Part shown: piece after piece, positions 33,886 to 42,647 of the stretch
How the letters are laid out: each line of letters opens with the position of its first letter
Numbering within the stretch: position 1 is the first letter of the stretch
DNA from: Trebonia kvetii
GTDB lineage: Bacteria; Actinomycetota; Actinomycetes; Streptosporangiales; Streptosporangiaceae
Direction: 5' to 3'
Assembly: GCF_007827045.1 (NCBI RefSeq)
Contig: NZ_RPFW01000002.1
Location: forward strand, 682,001-746,000
DNA length: 64,000 nt
Notes under the pieces: model-generated
Databases searched by the model: none
What the model was told of the DNA's origin: nothing
Seen by the model: only the letters and a program-made list of their open reading frames with translations
Program-made: the position numbers and the translations under genes

Positions 33886-35160
33886 ATGTCCCGCAGCGAA
33901 GGCATGACAGCATCGCTGGGCGCGGCGGCGCTCCTCGCCGCGGGGGCAATTGCCGGGCTGAGTCCAGGCGCCGCACACGCCGCGTCCGGGCCGGCGGTTT
34001 CGGTCTGGGAGACCACTGCCAACCAGAGCCAGCTCCTGGCGCCGCAGGCGGGTGCGGCGTTCAACGCCGGCAACGGGTCCGCGAGCCAGACAATCACGGT
34101 TAACCCGGCGACTACCTACCGGTCCGTGACCGGATTCGGCGCGTCGTTTACCGACTCCTCGGCCTGGCTGATCGCCAACTCCCCGCTGCGCAGCCAGATC
34201 ATGACGAAGCTGTTCAGTCCCACGAGCGGCATCGGCCTGGACTTCCTGCGACAGCCGATCGGGGCGTCGGACTTCTCGCAGTCGCTGTTCAGCTATGACG
34301 ACCTGCCGTCCGGCCAGACCGATCCCACGCTGGCGAAGTTCTCCACCGCGCACGACAACGCTTACATCCTGCCGGTGCTCAAGCAGGCGCTGAGCCTCAA
34401 CCCGGACATCACCATCATGGCCACGCCATGGAGCCCGCCGGGATGGATGAAGTCGAGCGGCTCGATGATCGGCGGGTCCCTCAACAGCGCCGACTACCAG
34501 GTGTTCGCCGACTATCTCGCCAAGTTCATCCAGGCCTATGACGCCGCGGGCGTGCCGATCTCACTGATCACCGCACAGAACGCCGACACGTCCAGCGCGC
34601 ACACCTTCAACGTCGACGAGAACGGGCAGTACTTCACCTACACCCTGCCCGCCCGGGCCGTGGCCACGTTCATCTGGACCCCGGGCACCACCAGCACCGG
34701 CGGCGGTATCAGCTCGAGCACATGGTACGAGGTCGTCAACACAAACAGCGGCGACTGCGTGGACGACACCAACGGCAGCACTTCCAACGGCACCGCCGTG
34801 CAGCAGTGGGCCTGCTCTGCCGGCAGTACCAACCAGGAGTGGCAGTTCCAGCCCACCAGCGGCGGCTACTACCAGGTCGTCACCCGCAACGCGCCCAGTG
34901 AGGCATGGGACGTCACCGGCGGCCCGTCCGCCACCGGCAACGGCACCCCGATCCAGCTGTGGAGCACTACCGGCGGCACCAACCAGCAGTGGCTGCCGAC
35001 GCTGCAATCCGACGGCAGTTATACCTTCACCGCCCGCAACAGCGGCAACGAATGCCTGGACGTCACCAACCGCTCGACCGGCAACGGCACGCAACTACAG
35101 CAGTGGGCCTGCACCGCGGCTGATACAGCCCAGACATTCCGGCTCGTTCCAGAATCCTGA
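33886..35160 (+). CDS. GH30-family glycosidase with internal deletion, fused to a ricin-B lectin domain
   Basis: A 424-residue secreted protein starting ATG 33886 after AGGAGGA. A signal peptide (AALLAAGAIAGLSPGAAHA) is followed by the GH30 barrel start (YRSVTGFGASFTDSSAWL, IMATPWSPPGWMKSSGSM). After ISLITAQN the sequence jumps to ADTSSAHTFNVDENGQYFTYTLP, the end of the GH30 beta domain. The NEP acid/base glutamate and the downstream nucleophile region are therefore missing in frame. A complete ricin-type beta-trefoil with three QxW-like repeats (VQQWACSAGS, IQLWSTTGGT, LQQWACTAAD) ends the protein. It should be secreted and bind sugar but cannot hydrolyse it. Confidence 0.8.
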   Translation: MSRSEGMTASLGAAALLAAGAIAGLSPGAAHAASGPAVSVWETTANQSQLLAPQAGAAFNAGNGSASQTITVNPATTYRSVTGFGASFTDSSAWLIANSPLRSQIMTKLFSPTSGIGLDFLRQPIGASDFSQSLFSYDDLPSGQTDPTLAKFSTAHDNAYILPVLKQALSLNPDITIMATPWSPPGWMKSSGSMIGGSLNSADYQVFADYLAKFIQAYDAAGVPISLITAQNADTSSAHTFNVDENGQYFTYTLPARAVATFIWTPGTTSTGGGISSSTWYEVVNTNSGDCVDDTNGSTSNGTAVQQWACSAGSTNQEWQFQPTSGGYYQVVTRNAPSEAWDVTGGPSATGNGTPIQLWSTTGGTNQQWLPTLQSDGSYTFTARNSGNECLDVTNRSTGNGTQLQQWACTAADTAQTFRLVPES

Positions 35161-35259
35161 CGCATGCGCTGAGCGCAGCGCGGAAGTTCCCCGCTAGCGC
35201 TAGCGCTCAGCCATCCCCTAGCCATCAGGCTGACATCGATGAACGGAGGCTCGAATCTC

Positions 35260-36950
35260 ATGCGGGAACAAGTTGGACCTCTCCGGCGACCCGGGCTATG
35301 CCGGCTGTTCACGCCGCGCTCGGCAAGCCTACTCGCGGCCGGCGTAACCGTCGCCGCGCTCGGCGCGGCCGGACTGAACGCGACTGCTACGGCCGCCCCG
35401 GCGCCACCGGCGGCTTCGGCCCACGTCTGGATCACCACCGCGGACGGCGCTGACAAGCTGAGCGATCTCGGCACGGTCGGCTTCTCCACGGCTCCGAGCA
35501 GCGCCCCGACGGTGGTGGTCGATCCCACCCTGACCTACCAGACGATGCAGGGATTCGGCGGTGCCATCACCGATTCGTCCGCCCGCGTGGATGAAGACCA
35601 CAGGCACTCTGATCGGCGGCCGGCTGATCGATGATCCCCGCGTCTACCGCTCCTACGCCCTTTACCTGCTGAAGTTCATCGAGGCCTACCGGGCCAACGG
35701 AGTCACCGTCAACGCGATCACGGTGCAGAACGAGCCGCAGAACCGCGCCCCCTCCGGTTATCCGGGAACGGACATGCCTTCCTGGCAAGAGGCCGCGGTC
35801 ATCGAGGACCTGGGCCCGATGCTCCAGGCTGCCCACCTGGGGACCGAGATTTTCGCCTACGACCACAACTGGCAGGAGCACCCCAACGACATCGCCTCCA
35901 CCCCTCCGGACGAGGCTGGCGACATCAATGACTACCCGCAACAGGTTCTTGCCACCCCGGCGGCCAGATGGATATCCGGTGTCGCGTTCCACTGCTACTA
36001 CGGCGACGCCAGCGCAATGACGGCGTTTCACAACGAGTACCCGAAGCTGCAGATCTTCATGGACGAGTGCTCGGGCAGCCAGTCCGCCGATCCTGCGGAC
36101 ACCTTCTCCGACACGCTCAAGTGGCATTCCAGGAACCTGGAGATCGGCTCCACCCGCAACTGGTCGGGCACCGTGATCAACTGGAACCTGCACCGGAATC
36201 GTTACCGTCGGCCCGAGAGATACGGTCACTCCTGACGCCGAGTACTACGCGCTGGGGCAGCTGTCCAGGTTCGTCCAGCCAGGCGCCGTGCGCATCGCCA
36301 GCACCTCGTTCGGCACCACCGGATGGAATGGCGAGGTTATGGACGTCGCGTTCCGGAACCCAGATGGCTCGACCGTGCTGGTCGCGCACAACGAGAACGA
36401 CAACGCGCAGGCGTTTGCCGTCCAGGAAGGCCAGCAGCGGTTTACCTACACGCTGCCTGGTGACTCGCTGGCCACCTTCGTCTGGAAAGGCGATCTCGGG
36501 CAGCATTCGCTCCTGAGGCAGGTCAACCCCGCAGGCTGGACCGCTACCGCCAGCCCCAGTGGGCCTGCCGACCTGTGCTGCTCGGGTGACGTCGCGGCCA
36601 ACGCCGTCGACGGCGACGCCAGCACCCGCTACTCAACCGGTGAAGGCCAGGCGCCCGGCCAGTACCTGCAGGTCGACTTCGGCACCGCCATCCGCGCCCG
36701 GCAAGTCGTCTTCGACACCGGTGTGTCCACCGGCGACTACCCGCGCAGCTATGCCGTGCAAACCAGCACCAAGGCGGCGGTCTGGAATACCGTCCTGCCT
36801 AATGGACAAGGAGCCGGCCAGTTCACCACCATTGACTTGCCGGGCAACGCTATCCAATACGTTCGCATAACCCTCACTGCGGCGGACCCCAACAACTGGT
36901 GGAGCGTCGCTGACGTCCGTGCCTACGTTGGCGGCGATTCCAGGAGCTGA
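35260..36950 (+). pseudogene. second GH30-family glycosidase with CBM32-like domain, broken by two deletions
   Basis: Signal peptide and barrel start (TYQTMQGFGGAITDSSA) lead at 35580 directly into PAWMKTTGTLIGG in another frame. By comparison with the neighbouring GH30 gene about 90 codons are lost there. The middle keeps both catalytic motifs, ITVQNEPQ (acid/base) and FMDECSGSQ (nucleophile). At 36190 a second, smaller loss after VINWNL shifts the frame again before TGIVTV and AEYYALGQLSRFVQPGAVRI. The rest is in frame to 36950 and ends in a discoidin/CBM32 domain (DGDASTRYSTGEGQAPGQYL). No full product can be made. GGAGG precedes the ATG. Confidence 0.8.
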
Positions 36951-37030
36951 CAGCGAGTAGTGACGCAGGTGCTGGGCACGTTCGCTCACGCCGCGACGCT
37001 GACACTCCGGCAGTGCCAGACCTTCACCGG

Positions 37031-38656
37031 TCAGGCGAGGGCTAGGCCGAGGGCTACTGCGTAGCGGTGGCCCAGGGCCTCGCCGCCTCGGGTGGCACCG
37101 AGGTTGCCCCGGCCGACCGTGAACGCGACGGGCAGGGAGCGGGTGAGGACGCCGACGAGCTCGTTGTCGGCGGCCGGGCCGCCGACCAGCAGGAGCTGGG
37201 CCGGGCTACCCAGCGCGAGCCGCGTGCCGGGCTCGCCAAGCGCGGTCAGTGCACGCTGCAGGCTGGCGGCCAGTACGGCCTGCTTGAGGCGGAGGCGGAT
37301 CGCGCGCCACTCCGACGGAGTGTGCTGCCGGCCGGAGCGGCCCGCGAACGGCACCAGGCCGCCGGGGCCAGGGACCGCGAGCATCCCGGCGGCGGCCGCG
37401 GGCGCGGGGGCGTCCAGGAAGCCCCGGCCGCCGTCCTCGGCCTCATACCGCTGGCCGCCGTCGAGCCGGACACACGGGCCGCGCTTGATCCAGTCGGCCG
37501 CCGCGCGCGGAACGCCGAGGGCTTCGGCAACCGCGAGCGTGAGCAGTTCCCCGGCCCCGGCCACGACCGCCTCGCGGCCGTCGGCCGCGATCGCGTCGAT
37601 GGTGCCAGAACCGATGTCGGCGACCACCGCGCCGGGCAGCATGCCGGGTGTTGTGGCCGTGCCCAGCCGGGCGGCGGCCGGCTCGGTCAGTGGAGAGGCG
37701 ACCGGAATGCCGAGCAGGGTTGCCAGCTCTGTCGCGGCCGCCCCCGCGTCGGGCGGCTGCCGGTGCAGGGTGGCGACGAGGAACGCGCGGCCCAGGCTCC
37801 CCCGCCTGGCGGTTGCGGCGTCCCAGACGGCTGCCAGGTCGACGGTGAAGACGTCGCCGGCGTCCGTGTCACGCCGCGGCGACGGGTCCGGGGCGGGCGG
37901 CGGCGGCGCCGGCGCCGCCGCCGGGGTCAGCCCGACGACCGCGTTGGAGTAGTCGAGCAGGGACCGGCTGATCGTGGCGGCGTCACCAACGTCGCGCTCA
38001 CGCAGGCCGAACGCCGCGCCAAGCGCGACCGGGTCGGCCAGCGTCGTCAGGGGGTGACCGGGCGAGCGCACCTCGACCGCGAGCAGCGTGCAGGAGGCCG
38101 CAGCGGCTGAGTCCACCTGGTCGATGACAGGAACGCGGCCGATCGCGGCCGGCAGCCGGTTGGCGACAAGAACAGCCTCGTCGCTCGCGACGAGCACGGC
38201 GCCGACTCGCGTCCCCGCCGCGAGCAGTACGCGGATGCCGGCCGCCGCCTGGTCGAAGCGCGTCTGCGGCGGCACCACCACGACGACCGGGCCGGCGTGA
38301 TCTGCGGCCGCGGCTGGGTCCCCGAGCAGGAGCGGTACGCCGACGCAGGCGCCGGCGCCGCCAGGCGTGGCGACGCCTGCCCGCAGGACGCGGAGACGGC
38401 CCGTCGGCGGCGGCACGTCAGGGACGGTGCGGACGGACGTGTCGACCGGGCGCAGCGACGCGATCCGCGCCTCGTCGACGACCGCGCCCGCCTGGCGGGC
38501 GACCCGGCGCGCCACGGCGGCGGCGCCGCGCAGTGAGTCAGCCGACCCCTTACGGCCGCGGGTCGGTGCTCGCCCCGCGCCGAGGATGACGCCGTCGGCC
38601 ACGATGACGACCTCGGTTGTCGCGTTGCCGACATCGACCCCGGCGATCACCGTCAT
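37031..38656 (-). CDS. diol/glycerol dehydratase reactivase, large subunit
   Basis: A 541-residue chaperone-like ATPase of the DdrA/PduG family, which swaps damaged cobalamin out of B12-dependent diol dehydratase. It opens MTVIAGVDVGNATTEVVIV (actin-fold phosphate loop 1); VVADIGSGTIDAIAADG (about 340-356) is the second phosphate loop, and LLLVGGPAADNELVGVLT the adenosine motif. Proline-rich APAPPPPAPDPSPR near 245 is a low-complexity linker. The start overlaps the small-subunit stop (ATGA). The small reactivase subunit (DdrB/PduH) is not seen in this window. Confidence 0.88.
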   Translation of the reverse strand: MTVIAGVDVGNATTEVVIVADGVILGAGRAPTRGRKGSADSLRGAAAVARRVARQAGAVVDEARIASLRPVDTSVRTVPDVPPPTGRLRVLRAGVATPGGAGACVGVPLLLGDPAAAADHAGPVVVVVPPQTRFDQAAAGIRVLLAAGTRVGAVLVASDEAVLVANRLPAAIGRVPVIDQVDSAAAASCTLLAVEVRSPGHPLTTLADPVALGAAFGLRERDVGDAATISRSLLDYSNAVVGLTPAAAPAPPPPAPDPSPRRDTDAGDVFTVDLAAVWDAATARRGSLGRAFLVATLHRQPPDAGAAATELATLLGIPVASPLTEPAAARLGTATTPGMLPGAVVADIGSGTIDAIAADGREAVVAGAGELLTLAVAEALGVPRAAADWIKRGPCVRLDGGQRYEAEDGGRGFLDAPAPAAAAGMLAVPGPGGLVPFAGRSGRQHTPSEWRAIRLRLKQAVLAASLQRALTALGEPGTRLALGSPAQLLLVGGPAADNELVGVLTRSLPVAFTVGRGNLGATRGGEALGHRYAVALGLALA

Positions 38657-39018
38657 CGGATGAGCCCGCGACGCGCGTAGACCTCGGCGGCCTCGGCGAC
38701 CAGCGCGGCGTTGAGTGGTAGCCCGCGGGCAGCCAGTGACCCGGCAAGCGCGGTCAGCTCGGCGCCGGTCGAGCGGCCTGGGCGCAGTGCTTCGTAGATC
38801 GCCAGCACTTCCTCATCGGGCAGCGACGTCAGCTCGGCCGCGCGCCGCAAGTTCGCCGCGAGCTGCGGATTGCCGTGCTGCTGCGCGATCACCGCCTGGC
38901 GTTCCAGCGTCTCGGGGTGGATCCGCAGGTCCGCGAGGCCGGCCTCACCGGCGCGGACGGCGTCGAGCGTCAGGTCGTCCACCGGCCGTCCGGACAGTGC
39001 CCGCGTTTCAGCGTTCAC
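38653..39018 (-). CDS. diol/glycerol dehydratase small subunit
   Basis: A 121-residue protein matching the C-terminal two-thirds of PduE: LSGRPVDDLTLDAVRAGEAGLADLRIHPETLERQAVIAQQHGNPQLAANLRRAAELT and EEVLAIYEALRPGRST are characteristic. It is shorter than PduE (about 173), lacking the N-terminal extension that in some relatives is used for microcompartment targeting; no shell genes are present here. GTG 39018 overlaps the large/medium gene stop (GTGA). Confidence 0.87.
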   Translation of the reverse strand: MNAETRALSGRPVDDLTLDAVRAGEAGLADLRIHPETLERQAVIAQQHGNPQLAANLRRAAELTSLPDEEVLAIYEALRPGRSTGAELTALAGSLAARGLPLNAALVAEAAEVYARRGLIR

Positions 39019-41222
39019 CGCAGCCCCTCCAGCGACAGCTCGACCGGTGCCGCGCCCGGCACCACGCGGGCGCGCTCCAGTTCCATCAGGGCGATCACCG
39101 TGGTGTGGTAGCGCGCCTCGATGGCCTCGTCGGAGTACGGGTTGCGGGCCGGGTCGGGGGTGGCGCCCTTGGCGTGCCTGCCGGCATTGGCGCCGAGCAG
39201 CCGGTAAAGCTCCAGCGTCACCGACGGCGCGACCGAGTACAGCTCCAGGTTGGCCAGTGGCGCCAGGTCGCGGCGGTGGATCAGCGCGGTGCCCTTGCCC
39301 TGCAGGCCGATCGCGATGCCCGACCCGGACAGCCGCGCGGCGGCCAGGCCGATCTGCCCGAGGTCCACCGTGGCGGGGAACCGCACCACCCGGCCAGCGC
39401 AGCCTTCCTCCTCCAGGCCTGCCAGCACCTCCCGGAGCACGTCCGCCACGCTCGCGCCCGACAGGCACTGCCAGACGTCCACGCCGAGCGCGGGAGACAC
39501 GCCGATCACTACGTCGCGGGGGCTGGTCCCTGCGCTGGCCGCCCCGACCGGGCGGAGCAGGCCAGGGATGGCCGCCGCGGACTGGGACCTGCGCAGGTCC
39601 TCCACGCCTCGCACCTGACGGATCGCGTCGATCTCGGCCTGCCGCGCTGGCGGCGGAACGTAGCCCGTGCCGGGGCCGGCGTAGTCGTTCGGGTCGGTGA
39701 CGAGGGAGAGCACCGACAGCTGCTCGTCGAAGATCGCCGACGTCTGCAGGTAATCCCCGGCGAGCCTGGCCCGGACAAAGGCCAGCGTCCGTTCGGCGTA
39801 TTCCGGATAGCCGCACTCGTCGAGGGCGGTCACGATGTCGACCACCGTCAGCCCGCGATGGCGGATGGCCTGGGCAGCGCCAAGCACGGCAAGCGTGTCG
39901 GTCTCCCCGAGGTCCTTCGACCCGGCCGCGTCGGCCGCCAGGTCGACGTGCGAGAAATCGGCGAGGCCGAGGTAGCGGTAGACGTCGGCGCAGACCTGCG
40001 CGGCCTCGCGGCGCAGGCCGAGCAGCCGGCCGGGCGCCACGGTCCGCAGGCCGCCGTCCACGCCCCAGTCCCGTTGCATCGCCAGGAAGTCGTCGATGTC
40101 CTCGGCGTTGAAGTTGCTCGGGCCGAACATGTTGTCATACCGCTGGATGGATCCGAAGCCGCTGAACACGAAGTCCGATCCGGCCAGGACGATCGGCAGC
40201 GTGCGGGACGTGCGGCGCATGTCCGACTCGCTCATCAGCGCGTCGTTGCCGGAACAGGATTCCAGGTTGCGGGCCATCACCATGACGTTCTCTGCCATCA
40301 GCTCGCGCAGCCCGGACGGCACGGAGGCGGCGACGGAAGCGCCGTCGATCCCGCCGTTCTGCACGCCCTGCGCGCCGATCGCCCGGGCCAGCGCGACGCA
40401 GCGGGACTCCAGGTAGAGCATCGACTTGGCTTCGGCGCCCGCCATCAGGACCTCGGCGCCCGCGCCAGAAGAGACCCGCATTTTCATGCCGCGCGAAGCG
40501 TACGCGGAGGTGAGGAACGCCTTGGACCACGGGGTGTCGTCGCCATCGGTGAAGACCTGCTCGGTGCCGTACAGCGAGACGGTCTCCGCGTAGGAGGTCA
40601 GGCCGCGCATGCCGAGCTCAAGCTCGGCGGCCTCTTCCACCGAGCACTGGATCAGCACGCCGGGCGCGGCCACGGTCGCGCCGATCAGGCAGGCGACCGC
40701 GTTGGAGGGCGCGTCCGCGAGGACCGGCACGGTCGTCTCGACCTCACGGAAGCCGAACGCCGCCGCGGTCGCCGCGTCGGCTGCGAGCAGCAGCGGGTCA
40801 TCCAGTCGGTTGGTGACGTGCGCCTGGTTGGATGGCGTGCGGCGGGCGCGGAGCTTGGTCATCGCGATCGTCAGCTCGGCCGGCCGTAGCAGCGCAAGCA
40901 CCCGGGCGAGCTTCGCGGGGGTGGCGCCGGCGGCGAGCCTGATCACCTCGGCGCGCGGCGTACACGTGTCGACGAACAGCCGGGCGAAGTTCGTGTCGGT
41001 CAGCGCCATCGTCTCGGCGGCGACGTCCAGGTCGAGGCCGTGCCGGGCGATGTAGGCGTCGATCGAGTCGAAGTCCGCCTCGGTCACGCCGTCCATCTCG
41101 ACGACCCGGCCGGCGGCGATGACGAGGCTTGGCGGAGGGTCGGCGGGCGCGTCCATGGCGACCAGGCCCAGGGATGCGTCCGGCACGGCGAACCCGTCGA
41201 GGTTCACCCGCTGGGCGTCCAT
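39015..41222 (-). CDS. B12-dependent diol/glycerol dehydratase, fused large and medium subunits
   Basis: A 735-residue protein. Residues 1 to ~525 are the catalytic TIM-barrel large subunit (PduC-like): AYASRGMKMRVSSGAGAEVL, SKSMLYLESRCVALARAIG as AEAKSMLYLESRC, GIDGASVAASVPSGLRELMAEN and GFGSIQRYDNMFGPSNFNAEDIDD. From ~530 the chain continues as the medium subunit (PduD-like): DVVIGVSPALGVDVWQCLSG, LQGKGTALIHRRDLAPLANLELY. In Klebsiella these are separate genes. It converts 1,2-diols or glycerol to aldehydes with adenosylcobalamin. ATG 41222 has only a weak ribosome site. Confidence 0.9.
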   Translation of the reverse strand: MDAQRVNLDGFAVPDASLGLVAMDAPADPPPSLVIAAGRVVEMDGVTEADFDSIDAYIARHGLDLDVAAETMALTDTNFARLFVDTCTPRAEVIRLAAGATPAKLARVLALLRPAELTIAMTKLRARRTPSNQAHVTNRLDDPLLLAADAATAAAFGFREVETTVPVLADAPSNAVACLIGATVAAPGVLIQCSVEEAAELELGMRGLTSYAETVSLYGTEQVFTDGDDTPWSKAFLTSAYASRGMKMRVSSGAGAEVLMAGAEAKSMLYLESRCVALARAIGAQGVQNGGIDGASVAASVPSGLRELMAENVMVMARNLESCSGNDALMSESDMRRTSRTLPIVLAGSDFVFSGFGSIQRYDNMFGPSNFNAEDIDDFLAMQRDWGVDGGLRTVAPGRLLGLRREAAQVCADVYRYLGLADFSHVDLAADAAGSKDLGETDTLAVLGAAQAIRHRGLTVVDIVTALDECGYPEYAERTLAFVRARLAGDYLQTSAIFDEQLSVLSLVTDPNDYAGPGTGYVPPPARQAEIDAIRQVRGVEDLRRSQSAAAIPGLLRPVGAASAGTSPRDVVIGVSPALGVDVWQCLSGASVADVLREVLAGLEEEGCAGRVVRFPATVDLGQIGLAAARLSGSGIAIGLQGKGTALIHRRDLAPLANLELYSVAPSVTLELYRLLGANAGRHAKGATPDPARNPYSDEAIEARYHTTVIALMELERARVVPGAAPVELSLEGLR

Positions 41223-41317
41223 GAACCGTTCTCTGCCAGACTTCACAATCAATTTTTCCGAACGGGCCGTTGTTTCACCCGGTGACCGCCCCGGATCTCC
41301 CGTGACCGGGCCGGCCA

Positions 41318-42085
41318 TCAGCCGGCCGCCCTACGCAGCTCGACTACCTGCGCCCGGCCTGCGCCGCCGTCACCGGACCTGACCACCAGCCGCGTCCGGT
41401 CGCCGCGGAACAGGTCGTGCGCGTACTCAATCGGGTCCCCGTCGGAATCGCTCGCGGTCCTGGTGATCGCGAGCAGCGCGGCGTCCGGCTGCACGTCAAG
41501 CACCGCCGCCTCGTCGGCGGACGCGAGGGTCACCTCGATCCGCTCGACCGCGCTCGCTGGCCTGGTGCCGAAGTGCTCCTGCAGAAGCTCGTAGACCGAG
41601 CCGCCGAGCGGCAGCTCAAGCAGGCCGGGGAACCGCCGGGCGGGGAACCTGGCGTGCTCAAGGCACAACGGGCTGCCGTCGGCGAGCCGCAGCCGCAGCA
41701 GGTCGACCGCGAGCTCGCCTGGCCGCATCCGCAGCGCCTGGGCGGCGTCGTCCTCCGGCTCGGCCAGCCGGGCGCTGAGCACATGTGTGCCTGCGGTCAC
41801 GCCCTGACTGCGCAGCAGCGCCGGTATCCCCTCGATCCGCGACGACATATCCCGCTCGATCTTGCCCCGACTGACGTACGTACCGCCACCGCGCCCGGGC
41901 ACCCGCCTGATCATGCCGCCGTCCTCCAGGATGGACAGCGCCTGGCGGAGCAGCGCGCGACTGACTCCGAGCTCGGCCGCCAGCGCGCGCTCCGCGCCGA
42001 GCCGCTGCCCCGGCCGGAGCTCGCCGGCGACGATCTGCCTCGCCAGGATGCGCCGGACGTCCTCCGGTGTCGCGAGTTGTGTCAT
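41318..42085 (-). CDS. GntR-family regulator with UTRA domain (HutC type)
   Basis: A 255-residue regulator. The winged helix (VRRILARQIVAGELRPGQRLGAERALAAELGVSRALLRQALSILEDGGMIRRV) is followed by a UTRA effector domain (ERDMSSRIEGIPALLRSQGV, PLCLEHARFPARRFPGLLEL, DGDPIEYAHDLFRGDRTRLVV). It lies inside the run of minus-strand catabolic genes, between the SDR and the dehydratase, and probably regulates them in response to the substrate or a phosphorylated intermediate. Confidence 0.92.
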   Translation of the reverse strand: MTQLATPEDVRRILARQIVAGELRPGQRLGAERALAAELGVSRALLRQALSILEDGGMIRRVPGRGGGTYVSRGKIERDMSSRIEGIPALLRSQGVTAGTHVLSARLAEPEDDAAQALRMRPGELAVDLLRLRLADGSPLCLEHARFPARRFPGLLELPLGGSVYELLQEHFGTRPASAVERIEVTLASADEAAVLDVQPDAALLAITRTASDSDGDPIEYAHDLFRGDRTRLVVRSGDGGAGRAQVVELRRAAG

Positions 42086-42103
42086 GGAGTCAAGCCCCTC
42101 CCG

Positions 42104-42622
42104 TCAAGAAACGGCCTCGGGTGACTCGGGCAGCATGAATCCCAACTGCCCGGCCTTGCTCGCGCCGTAGTGTGTCCAGCCGGGGTAGCCGGTGATCGGC
42201 CCGGTGATCGAGCTCGTCAGGATGACCCGGCCCCGGCCCGAGCGCGCCAGCAGCGGCAGGCAAGCCTGCACGGACAGGATGGTGACCTTGAGGTTGGTGC
42301 CGAGCACGTGGTCGATGTCCTCCTCGGTAATGTCCGCCAGCCGCGTGTCGGGGAAGATTCCGGCGTTGGCGCACAGCACGTCGATGCCGCCGAGCCGATC
42401 CGCCGCGCATCCGGCGACCAGTTGGCAGTCCGCCTTGCTGGCGACGTCGGCGGCCAGGTAGCTCACCCCCAGCTCTTCGGCCGTGGCCGCGAGGTCCTGC
42501 TCCGACCGGCCGGTGATCAGCACCCGGGCGCCGTTGCATGCGAAGACGGCGGCGATGCCCTTGCCGATGCCACGGCTGCCCCCGGTGACGACGACCGCCC
42601 GTCCCGCGATGGATGTGAACAA
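42104..42622 (-). CDS. FabG-type SDR with an internal deletion
   Basis: Starts at TTG 42622 (AGGAGGAATTCC upstream), giving FTSIAGRAVVVTGGSRGIGKGIA. The nucleotide loop, LCANAG motif and Ser-Tyr-Lys set (TSSITG, YPGWTHYGASKAGQLGFM) are present. After GFM the chain jumps to LPESPEAVS, which in relatives is the extreme C-terminus. About 75 residues carrying the substrate-binding loop and last strand are missing, in frame. The 172-residue product is unlikely to be active. Confidence 0.75.
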   Translation of the reverse strand: MFTSIAGRAVVVTGGSRGIGKGIAAVFACNGARVLITGRSEQDLAATAEELGVSYLAADVASKADCQLVAGCAADRLGGIDVLCANAGIFPDTRLADITEEDIDHVLGTNLKVTILSVQACLPLLARSGRGRVILTSSITGPITGYPGWTHYGASKAGQLGFMLPESPEAVS

Positions 42623-42647
42623 GGAATTCCTCCTCACGCCCTCATGG

